From positions 772,819 through 836,818 of the forward strand of contig OX638318.1 in the NCBI GenBank assembly GCA_951812585.1: a stretch of DNA of 64,000 nt, read 5' to 3'. The stretch's first letter is position 1. Every line of letters starts with the position of its first letter. The stretch is from Rhodothermales bacterium. GTDB taxonomy: Bacteria > Bacteroidota > Rhodothermia > Rhodothermales > Bin80. The notes below the pieces were generated by a model that was not told where the DNA came from, ran no database searches, and worked only from the letters and a program-made list of their open reading frames with translations. The position numbers and the translations under genes are program-made. Shown here piece after piece: positions 10,406 through 17,704 of the stretch.

Positions 10406-11337
10406 CAGGATTCATCTGCGTAAGGCTCCAACGGATACGACCGGAGCTCTTCGGCCGCTTCTGCGGGTTCGAATACAGCCCGTGCCTCTGCCACCAGTGT
10501 GTCCAATTCGCGGTACCGCGAACTGAAGTGGCAGAGGAGCAACCGCCTGGCCCCGGCCCGCTTGGCTACCATTGCGGCCTGGCGGGCCGTGCTGTGTGCC
10601 GTATCGTGCGCCCGCTTCCGCAGTGCCTCGGAAAAGGTGGCCTCATGCATCAGGAGCGTTGCATTTCTCGCCAGCTGAACCGCGCCCTCGCACGGCCGCG
10701 TGTCCACGACATAGGCAAAAGCGCGCGGTGCTGAGCCCGGAATCAGCACCTCCTCCGGCGTAACCATTTGAGCATGCGAGCCTTGCACGGCCTGTCCCCG
10801 CTTAAGCGCCACGAAGTCGGTGTAGTCTGTGACACCCAGCATGCGCGCGCGCGCCGCATCGATGCGCGGTGGTCTGGGCTTTTCCTGGACCCGATATCCG
10901 ACGCTGAACACGCGGTGGTCCACTGCGCGCGCTTCTACGTACAAATCTGGGCGGTCGTAGACCACGGCTTTTGCCATTCCTTCGCGCAGCGGAACGTACT
11001 CCACCGGAAACGGCAGCTCCTCCTCTCTGATGCCGGGCAACAGATGCACAAGGCGCGACAGCGCTTCGGGGGCCACGATCACAAGCCGCGCCGTACGACG
11101 TGCCAGCGCCATCGAAGACAACAGACCCATCAGGCCAAAATAGTGATCACCATGAAGATGCGTGATGAAGATAGCCTCGATGCGACTGTGCTTGAGCCTG
11201 CATTGCTGCAAGCGAAGCTGCGTACCCTCGCCACAATCAAAAAGCAGAATGTACCCCTGATTGACGAAGGCCGTAGCGGAGAGGTGCCGCGTAAGTGTGG
11301 GCGCGGCTGAACTCGTTCCCAGAGGGACAACTATCAC
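10405..11337 (-). CDS. rnz: Ribonuclease Z (tRNA 3'-end endonuclease)
   Basis: A 310-residue metallo-beta-lactamase-fold nuclease that removes 3' trailers from tRNA precursors. The zinc site HLHGDH (His60, His62, Asp64, His65) and the later segments HEATFSE and CHFSSRY match RNase Z/ElaC. The length is normal for the short form. Its start overlaps the stop of the upstream ABC gene (ATGA-type overlap) and its stop overlaps the start of the next ABC gene, so all three are probably translated from one mRNA. Its position between two transporter halves looks accidental to function. Confidence 0.92.
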   Translation of the reverse strand: MIVVPLGTSSAAPTLTRHLSATAFVNQGYILLFDCGEGTQLRLQQCRLKHSRIEAIFITHLHGDHYFGLMGLLSSMALARRTARLVIVAPEALSRLVHLLPGIREEELPFPVEYVPLREGMAKAVVYDRPDLYVEARAVDHRVFSVGYRVQEKPRPPRIDAARARMLGVTDYTDFVALKRGQAVQGSHAQMVTPEEVLIPGSAPRAFAYVVDTRPCEGAVQLARNATLLMHEATFSEALRKRAHDTAHSTARQAAMVAKRAGARRLLLCHFSSRYRELDTLVAEARAVFEPAEAAEELRSYPLEPYADES

Positions 11338-13133
11338 AGCGCTTCCAATTCGGATTCCAGTTGCTGGCGGCGATAGAGGCTTGCATACAATCCGTCGCGC
11401 CGGATAAGCTCCTGATGCGTGCCGCGCTCGGTGATCTGGCCGTGCTCTAGAACGAGTATGTGATCCGCCTCCTGCACAGTCGAAATCCTGTGGCTGACAA
11501 TGACCAGGGTCTGCTTGCCAAAACGTTGTCGCAAATGACCCAGGATGCGGTGCTCGGTGTTGGTGTCCACGCTGCTCAGCGCATCATCAAAGATCAAGAC
11601 CTTTGGACTGCGGATGAGCGCCCGCGCGATGGTGGTGCGCTGCTTCTGGCCGCCGGAGAGCGTCACTCCGCGCTCGCCCACTGAGGTTTCAAACTGCTTC
11701 GGAAAATCCAGCACATTGTCCAGCACCTCCGCTTCGTATGCGGCCTGCATGATGGAATCATGGTCGGCACCCATGCGCCCGAATGCGATATTGCTGCCCA
11801 CGGTGTCGCTGAAGAGAAAGACATCCTGGGGCACGTAGCCCATGGTGCTTCGGAGCGCGCTGAGCGGCACCGTGCGCAGATCATGCCCGTCAATCCGAAC
11901 CGTGCCCTTCGTCGGGTCCAACAGGCGCACCATCAGCTCCAGCAGCGTCGTCTTGCCTGCTCCTGTCCGTCCGATGATGGCCAAGGTCTTGCCCGCCGGA
12001 ATGTCAAAAGAGACATCCCGGAGCACCCAGGGATGGTCGTCCTGGTATCTAAACCAGACGCCCGAAAATGCCAGACGCCCGCGGAGCGCGGACAACTGCC
12101 GGTTGGTGCGTGCACCATCAGCCACAGAGGGCTGCTGGTCGAGGACCGCGCTGATCCGCTCCATTGACGCTGCGGCGCGCTGCACCATCGACAACACGAG
12201 TCCCACGGTCGCCACAGGCCAGGTCATGAGTGCTACGTAGATGATGTATTCGGCAATGTTGCCGATGGTCACAATGCCCTCGACGACCAGGCGCCCGCCG
12301 ATCCAAACCACCAGGATCTGGGACAGCCCCACCACCAGAATAAAGACCGGGCGGTATGCCGCGTCCATGATGGCCACGCCCAGCATACGCTTCTTGTAGG
12401 CAGCACTTTCGGCCTCAAAGGCCGCGGCCTCTGCTTCCTCCCGCGTGTAGGCCTTGAGCACGCGAATGCCTGCCAGCGCCTCCTGGACGCGACTGGTCAG
12501 CCTGGAATACTGGCGCTGGAGCTTCTCGCTGCGTACGTGGATGTACTTGGACAAGAAAAACACGGCCATCGCCAAGAGCGGCATCGGCAACAGCGCATAG
12601 AAGGCCAGTCTGGGCGAAATCACCAGCATCGCTGCAATCGCTACCACGATGATCACCACGGTCCGCGTGATGTACATGATCGCCGGTCCTATGTACCGAC
12701 GCACATGCTCGATGTCGCTGGTGCTGCGTGTGATGATGTCGCCGGTTGCTACGGTGTGATAAAAATCTCTGGACAGCGATTGCAGATGGCTGTACAGCCG
12801 GTTGCGCAAGTCAAATTCAATGTGGCGGGACGCAACGACCACAGTCTGGCGCATCATGAATGAAAAGAAGCCACTCAACAGGCTCAGGCCCGAGACCACT
12901 AGCCCGAAAACGCACAGGCCCCAAAACAAATCCTGAAAAAGCTGGCCCTGAAGCTCGGTGCCATGAAAATGTCGATACAGCACCACATAGCGTGGTATGC
13001 TATCGACCGCCTGCCGAATAACCACTGGCACTGCGATGGCGAAGCCAGCGGCGATGACTGTGTAAATGAGGCCTGGTATGAACAGCCGGCGGTAGACAAC
13101 GAAGAAGTGGTTCAGACGGACTAATGAACGCAT
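11334..13133 (-). CDS. ABC exporter half-transporter, subunit with consensus signature and degenerate Walker B
   Basis: A 599-residue ABC exporter half. The membrane part spans about residues 15-320; then come Walker A GRTGAGKT (388-395), an intact LSGGQ signature (492-496) and Walker B VLIFDD, in which Asp517 replaces the catalytic Glu. Together with the product of 8636-10405 this gives one hydrolytic and one degenerate ATP site, the arrangement known from heterodimeric exporters such as TM287/288. It is the first gene of the operon with rnz. The next gene upstream (arginase) is divergent, so a promoter should lie in 13134-13281. Confidence 0.93.
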   Translation of the reverse strand: MRSLVRLNHFFVVYRRLFIPGLIYTVIAAGFAIAVPVVIRQAVDSIPRYVVLYRHFHGTELQGQLFQDLFWGLCVFGLVVSGLSLLSGFFSFMMRQTVVVASRHIEFDLRNRLYSHLQSLSRDFYHTVATGDIITRSTSDIEHVRRYIGPAIMYITRTVVIIVVAIAAMLVISPRLAFYALLPMPLLAMAVFFLSKYIHVRSEKLQRQYSRLTSRVQEALAGIRVLKAYTREEAEAAAFEAESAAYKKRMLGVAIMDAAYRPVFILVVGLSQILVVWIGGRLVVEGIVTIGNIAEYIIYVALMTWPVATVGLVLSMVQRAAASMERISAVLDQQPSVADGARTNRQLSALRGRLAFSGVWFRYQDDHPWVLRDVSFDIPAGKTLAIIGRTGAGKTTLLELMVRLLDPTKGTVRIDGHDLRTVPLSALRSTMGYVPQDVFLFSDTVGSNIAFGRMGADHDSIMQAAYEAEVLDNVLDFPKQFETSVGERGVTLSGGQKQRTTIARALIRSPKVLIFDDALSSVDTNTEHRILGHLRQRFGKQTLVIVSHRISTVQEADHILVLEHGQITERGTHQELIRRDGLYASLYRRQQLESELEAL

Positions 13134-13281
13134 ACGCGGCTGCAGGCAACCCTATACAAACGAATTTCGCGCATATGCGGATCCGTGTTTGGACGAGACG
13201 GGTTGACTGGCCCAGCGGCTGCGGCGACTGGCCCGCGCCGCATCGCTTGATCGGGACCAAGTGAACAATCATGTCGCGGCA

Positions 13282-14175
13282 ATGACCCAGCAAACTGTAC
13301 GGCTTATCGGCGTGCCGATGGATCTCGGGCAAAGCTTGCGCGGCGTAGATGTGGGCCCGAGCGCCGTGCGCAATGCGGGATTGGCAGAACGATTGCAGAA
13401 TCTCAACTACCAGGTGCAGGATCTGGGCAACATCCTGGTGCCGGTGCGCGCCGCGCTGCCGGCGTGTCAAGGCATGGACTTCGTTCGGCCCATCCGCGCC
13501 GTTTGCGACCTGCTGTATCAGGCGGTAGCTGAAACCATCGAAGCAGGAGAACTGCCTGTGGTCTTGGGCGGCGACCATTCCATTGCCATCGGGAGCGTAG
13601 GAGGCGCGTCCGATGCCGGTCCCGTCGGCGTGCTTTGGATAGATGCCCACGCGGATTACAACACGCCCGAAGCATCGCCGAGCGGCAACATCCACGGCAT
13701 GCCCCTGGCCATACTTACGGGACGGGGGCCGCGGGCCCTGGTCGATGTCGGGCGACCCGGTCCAAAGGTGGCACCGACCGATGTGGTGCTCATCGCCGTG
13801 CGGGACCTTGACAGAGAAGAGCGCCGCATACTTCGCGAAAGCCAGATGGGCATCTTCACCATGCGCGAGATTGACGAAAACGGCATTGCTTCCGTCACGC
13901 GCATGGCGCTGGATCGCCTAAGCCATGTGCCGCGACTCCATGTCAGCCTGGACATCGACAGCCTGGATCCGCTCTATGCGCCCGGCGTCGGTACGCCCGT
14001 AGCGGGGGGACTCAGCACCCGTGAAGCCCACCTGCTTATGGAGATCGTCGCCGAGGATGGGCGCGTTGGCTCAGTGGATGTCGTGGAGATCAACACAATC
14101 CTTGATGTGCGCAACAGAACCGCCGTCCTGGCCGCCGACCTGCTCGCCTCGCTTCTGGGCAAGACCATCCTATAG
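13282..14175 (+). CDS. rocF: Arginase (ureohydrolase family)
   Basis: This enzyme hydrolyses L-arginine to ornithine and urea using two manganese ions. The metal-binding motifs are intact: GGDHS (His99), DAHADYN (Asp121, His123, Asp125) and SLDIDSLDP near residue 220. The segment SGNIHGMPL matches arginases better than agmatinases. I take the ATG at 13282 (297 residues); a GTG at 13261 is in frame. The gene is convergent with an MntR-type regulator, which is suggestive for a manganese enzyme but not proof of control. Confidence 0.88.
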   Translation: MTQQTVRLIGVPMDLGQSLRGVDVGPSAVRNAGLAERLQNLNYQVQDLGNILVPVRAALPACQGMDFVRPIRAVCDLLYQAVAETIEAGELPVVLGGDHSIAIGSVGGASDAGPVGVLWIDAHADYNTPEASPSGNIHGMPLAILTGRGPRALVDVGRPGPKVAPTDVVLIAVRDLDREERRILRESQMGIFTMREIDENGIASVTRMALDRLSHVPRLHVSLDIDSLDPLYAPGVGTPVAGGLSTREAHLLMEIVAEDGRVGSVDVVEINTILDVRNRTAVLAADLLASLLGKTIL

Positions 14176-14207
14176 GTCATCCCTACAGTTCGTCCCTATA
14201 GGTCATC
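14169..14207. repeat. Pair of 13-bp direct repeats over two convergent stop codons
   Basis: CCTATAGGTCATC occurs at 14169-14181 and again at 14195-14207. Each copy contains the 8-bp palindrome CCTATAGG. The first holds the TAG stop of arginase and the second, read on the other strand, the TAG stop of the regulator gene. A small local duplication is the simplest origin. Confidence 0.7.
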
Positions 14208-14852
14208 GGCCAGCACAAACACATGGCTGGCAGCGTAATGACCGATCACCTGATTCTTGCCGTTCAGAGTAATTGTGAGGGGACCATCAAAGGGCGCTTT
14301 GGCGCACACCGTCACCTCTACGTCGGGCATCAGGCCAATCGAATCGAGATAGTCCAGGAGCTCTGTATTGGTGTCCGCAACGCAGTGCACCTGCAGGGCC
14401 TTGCCGAGCGTGGCCGCCGGCAGCGGCACCGTGACTTCCTGATCGATAACCAGCTCTGCATTGGGGATGGGGTGCCCGTGCGGGTCGCGCGTAGGAAAAC
14501 CCAGGAGCTTGTCTATCCTCTGCTCAAACTCTTCGGAAATATGATGCTCCAACTGCTCCGCTTCCTCGTGCATTTGCGCCCATGAATACCCTAGGACTTC
14601 TCTGAGATAGGTTTCCAGAAGTCTGTGGTGCCGCACGATTTCCAGGGCGATCTTCTTGCCGGCCGGGGTCAGACTGACGCCCTTGTACCGCTGGTGTTCG
14701 ACCATCTGCAATCGTGCCAAACGTTTGACCATGTTGGTCACTGAAGCTTGAGACACACCCAGCGACTGCGCAATGCTCGACTTGGAAACAGTACCTTCGC
14801 CTTGGAGCTTGTAAATGGTCTTGAGATAATCCTCGACCGCTACACTCAGCAT
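14196..14852 (-). CDS. Metal-dependent transcriptional regulator, MntR/DtxR family
   Basis: A 218-residue protein. The N-terminal 60 residues form a winged helix-turn-helix (SIAQSLGVSQASVTNMVKRL). The middle is the DtxR-type metal-binding and dimerisation domain, including HEEAEQLEHH. The last 75 residues are a FeoA/SH3-like domain. Such proteins repress metal uptake genes when manganese or iron is sufficient. No transporter for these metals is in the window. It is divergent from mnmD with only 20 bases between them, so the two starts share control DNA. Confidence 0.88.
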   Translation of the reverse strand: MLSVAVEDYLKTIYKLQGEGTVSKSSIAQSLGVSQASVTNMVKRLARLQMVEHQRYKGVSLTPAGKKIALEIVRHHRLLETYLREVLGYSWAQMHEEAEQLEHHISEEFEQRIDKLLGFPTRDPHGHPIPNAELVIDQEVTVPLPAATLGKALQVHCVADTNTELLDYLDSIGLMPDVEVTVCAKAPFDGPLTITLNGKNQVIGHYAASHVFVLADDL

Positions 14853-14872
14853 CTTAGAAGCGTCTGATCAAA

Positions 14873-15616
14873 GTGGTGCAACAGAATCCTGCGGCTTGTG
14901 ATCCCATCCCTCGGCGCGTTCTCGTGACACGTGTAAAGACCCAGGATGGGACGTACACGCTCTATAGCGCACGGTATGGTGAGACCTACCACTCCACCTT
15001 CGGTGCACGTACAGAGGCCCAACATGTGTTCCTGGGAGGAGCCAGCGTGCACCAGTTGATGGCACGCAAGCCCCTGCTGCGTGTCCTTGAGGTCGGATTC
15101 GGCACCGGACTCAATTTCCTGCTGACCGCAGCCGCGGTGCGCGCAGCCGGCACCGCACTGGAATACGCTGGACTTGAACAGGCGCTGCCGACCTACGACG
15201 ATCTGAAATCACTCCGCTATGCGGACTTGAATGCACTGACGGACGCCGCCGAAGCGCTGCTGGCATGGCGGCAGGAGATTCCGTCTATCGTGCCGGTCGG
15301 ATACTACGCGCGGGAATTGTTGCCATGTTGCACGCTGCGTTTGCACATAGGCGATGCGACAACGCTCAAGCTGCAGCCCGGACACTTCGACGCCATCTAC
15401 CTGGACGCATTCAGTCCGCGCAAGAATCCAGCGTTGTGGACGCCTGCCTTCCTCACCAGACTCTTCGAGGCTACGGCGCCTGGCGGCCGGCTCGCAACCT
15501 ACTCCGCGGCCGGACACGTGCGGCGCGCGCTAGCCCAGGCGGGCTACAGGATCGTGCGACGAGCGGGGCCGCCTGGCAAGCGAGAGGTCCTGTCTGCTGC
15601 AAGACCCGCCGCCTAG
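14873..15616 (+). CDS. mnmD: tRNA 5-methylaminomethyl-2-thiouridine methyltransferase, MnmD type
   Basis: A 247-residue SAM-dependent methyltransferase of the DUF752/MnmD family, acting in the last step of wobble-uridine mnm5s2U synthesis in tRNA. The SAM motif LEVGFGTGLNF (about residues 70-80) and the family motif DAFSPRKNPALW are clear. It lacks the FAD-dependent MnmC1 half found fused in Escherichia coli, as is normal for stand-alone MnmD. The start is GTG. Its tail overlaps the convergent aconitase X small-subunit gene by four bases. Confidence 0.9.
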   Translation: MVQQNPAACDPIPRRVLVTRVKTQDGTYTLYSARYGETYHSTFGARTEAQHVFLGGASVHQLMARKPLLRVLEVGFGTGLNFLLTAAAVRAAGTALEYAGLEQALPTYDDLKSLRYADLNALTDAAEALLAWRQEIPSIVPVGYYARELLPCCTLRLHIGDATTLKLQPGHFDAIYLDAFSPRKNPALWTPAFLTRLFEATAPGGRLATYSAAGHVRRALAQAGYRIVRRAGPPGKREVLSAARPAA

Positions 15617-16032
15617 TCTGCGATCAGGACCTGCCCATCGGGCTGAATGGAAATGTGCTGCCCGCTCTTCATCAACGCAAAGTCATGCTGGCTCAACGCC
15701 ACAACGGGAAGAACACTGCCAAAGAGCTCATCGGCAACGATGGCCGCAAGTGACAGGAACGTATCAGCCCCGACGGTGAGCAGTGCTGCGGGTGCCGTAC
15801 CGCGGTGAACGGCTTCCAGCAGCACGGCCGTTGTGGTGCTGGATCCGCGCGTTCCCGGGATTGCCAGTATCCTGTGACGAGCATTCTTGCCCGAAAGCGC
15901 GTGGCGGCGATCAATGATCTCGCCGGTGTGCTGATCGTACCCGCCCCAAAAACTCAGTGGCTCCGTGCCTACCAGCGCGATGCCTTCGGCAGTACCCGGC
16001 ACCAGCGATCGCCCTTGGATTATGACTTCCAT
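15613..16032 (-). CDS. Aconitase X small (swivel) subunit, DUF126
   Basis: A small swivelling-domain protein of the AcnX/DUF126 type. Recognisable segments are GRSLVPGTAEG at the start and PGTRGSSTTT in the middle. The frame is open upstream, but the ATG at 16032 gives the family's usual N-terminus and about 139 residues. It overlaps the stop of the large-subunit gene by 13 bases, so the pair is co-translated. The pair forms one dehydratase. Known AcnX activities are cis-3-hydroxy-L-proline dehydration in bacteria and mevalonate 5-phosphate dehydration in archaea; the sequence does not let me choose with certainty. Confidence 0.85.
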   Translation of the reverse strand: MEVIIQGRSLVPGTAEGIALVGTEPLSFWGGYDQHTGEIIDRRHALSGKNARHRILAIPGTRGSSTTTAVLLEAVHRGTAPAALLTVGADTFLSLAAIVADELFGSVLPVVALSQHDFALMKSGQHISIQPDGQVLIAD

Positions 16033-17285
16033 AGCGTGTTGTCTCGAACAATGTGCCCGCAAATCGCAGAGCGAACACAGTCTTTGAGGTCGCCATAAAC
16101 GATCTGCGCGCCTAGCAGACCGGGCGCGTAGTACGCGTATTTTGCGGAGTTGGTCATCAGCATCTTGACGCTGCGCGGAAGCATGGGCGTCGTCAGGATA
16201 CAGGTGTCTACGGTGATGGTACCGCCAAATTGCTTAATGGCCGCGAGGTACCCCGCGCGCGCCGCCATCGCCTTGACAACGCGACTGGCAGTTATCAGAA
16301 ACTGCACGTCAGGATGCCGTCGGTGTCCTTCCACCAGCGGCACAAGGGCCTGAAATTCAGTCAGCGAGAAGTGCGGACTCCCTAGCACCACCAGGTCGAG
16401 GGCCGCTCCGGTGATGGTTGACAGCTCCTTGCGCGCTGCGCGCAGCTTATCTAAGGTCACCGTGATCTCTGCCAGGGGTCTGCGCCCCTGCAATGCCGCA
16501 GACTCGGTGCGCGCCTCAGGCGTGACGCCAACGATATGAAACAGCGCCACCGCCCCACTCGACGCTGCTGCTGCACCCAGCGCTTTGAGCTGATCTTCCG
16601 TAGGACATACCTCGAGCCCCTGAATTACAGGGATTCGCCGCGCCACGGCTTTGCCGACAAAGTGACCCAGCACGCCATAGAAGCTTTCGGATGCTTGCAG
16701 TGCGGGAGGGATGCCGCGCAAAGTCAACAGGACCTGTCCGGCCCTGTTGGCGTCAAGGTGTAGACCCGCTGCGGGCACTCTGCCGGTGATGGCGGCACAA
16801 ATGTCCATGAGGTCAGGGTAGCGCTCGGTACGCGCACCCAGAACGGAATTGGCAAACACCACGGCACTGGACTCTCCCCAGGCTACCTGATCGCCCAAAC
16901 TAGGCCGCTGGGACTCCTGATACGGCGCACATGTCCAGGTCGGCTTGCATCCCATGGACTGGTAGGCCGCCATCTGCCGTCGGGCCTTGTCCGCCCAGTC
17001 CGGCGGCACCGCCCAGGCGCGCCACCCGTGCTCATCCACGCCGCTAACGTTAAGCGTCGTGGGTACAACCACCTGCGCACCTAATGCTGCCAGGCGCTCC
17101 GCATACGCCAGTGTAGCGTCCCCCTGGAAAAGCGCGCTATCAATGTGTGCGGCAGATATATCCAGAAAGGATTGCGCACCCACGATGGGCCGCATGCGCT
17201 CCAGGATGCGCATAGCCATTTGTGCTGCAAGCCCACATTCGCCCGCCAGCATCGCCCGATCCTGCAGGCTTAGGCCCATGGACAA
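16020..17285 (-). CDS. Aconitase X catalytic large subunit, DUF521
   Basis: A 421-residue AcnX catalytic subunit. Family segments include TWTCAPYQ with a conserved Cys near residue 138, a long central region containing VKAMAARAG, and a C-terminal stretch TNSAKYAYYAPGLLG. Cysteines in this family bind an iron centre. It is followed by its small subunit on the same mRNA. A bacterial AcnX with separate subunits is most likely a cis-3-hydroxyproline dehydratase (family knowledge plus inference). No other hydroxyproline gene lies next to it. Confidence 0.85.
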   Translation of the reverse strand: MSMGLSLQDRAMLAGECGLAAQMAMRILERMRPIVGAQSFLDISAAHIDSALFQGDATLAYAERLAALGAQVVVPTTLNVSGVDEHGWRAWAVPPDWADKARRQMAAYQSMGCKPTWTCAPYQESQRPSLGDQVAWGESSAVVFANSVLGARTERYPDLMDICAAITGRVPAAGLHLDANRAGQVLLTLRGIPPALQASESFYGVLGHFVGKAVARRIPVIQGLEVCPTEDQLKALGAAAASSGAVALFHIVGVTPEARTESAALQGRRPLAEITVTLDKLRAARKELSTITGAALDLVVLGSPHFSLTEFQALVPLVEGHRRHPDVQFLITASRVVKAMAARAGYLAAIKQFGGTITVDTCILTTPMLPRSVKMLMTNSAKYAYYAPGLLGAQIVYGDLKDCVRSAICGHIVRDNTLWKS

Positions 17286-17704
17286 AGTACCTGCGCCATG
17301 TGTCCGTCTGTTTACGTCCTGCTGAGATACTCTGCTGAGACATTACCCAATGATACGGCACAACGGGCGGGCATTCACGGCCCCTGCCGGCCAAGTGAAC
17401 GTTGGCTGCTGCCCGCCCATGCTCTTGCTCGCCGCATATGCCTCAGTTGGTGCAGGCAGCGTGATGCCCATCTATTTGCAGCACCAGCCTGCTGCGGCCG
17501 CGAATGCAGGGCCGCCTCTAGGCCCAGCACCGCGCAGCGCTCGGGCTAACGCGCCCGGCCATGGAATGACAAACGGAAGGATAAGCTCTGGCCAGCGGTT
17601 GGGCATGCACAAGCAGCCCGCTGGCGCTACCATCGACCGGGCGCCGGTTGCGTTTCCATTGGGTAACTTGTCCTTTCCCCTCCTGAATTTCGGAACCTGG
17701 TGTT
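17286..17704. other. Intergenic region between divergent genes, no gene recognised
   Basis: This 419-base stretch should carry promoters for the AcnX operon (minus strand) and the haem/propeller lipoprotein gene (plus strand). Frames are open here, but none has the composition or motifs of a real protein. I found no convincing -7 box, terminator or riboswitch. Confidence 0.4.

Noticed and set aside
17325-17370. CTGAGACATTACCC, similar to part of a TPP riboswitch
   Set aside because: The other conserved TPP segments do not follow, and neither flanking gene is a thiamine gene.
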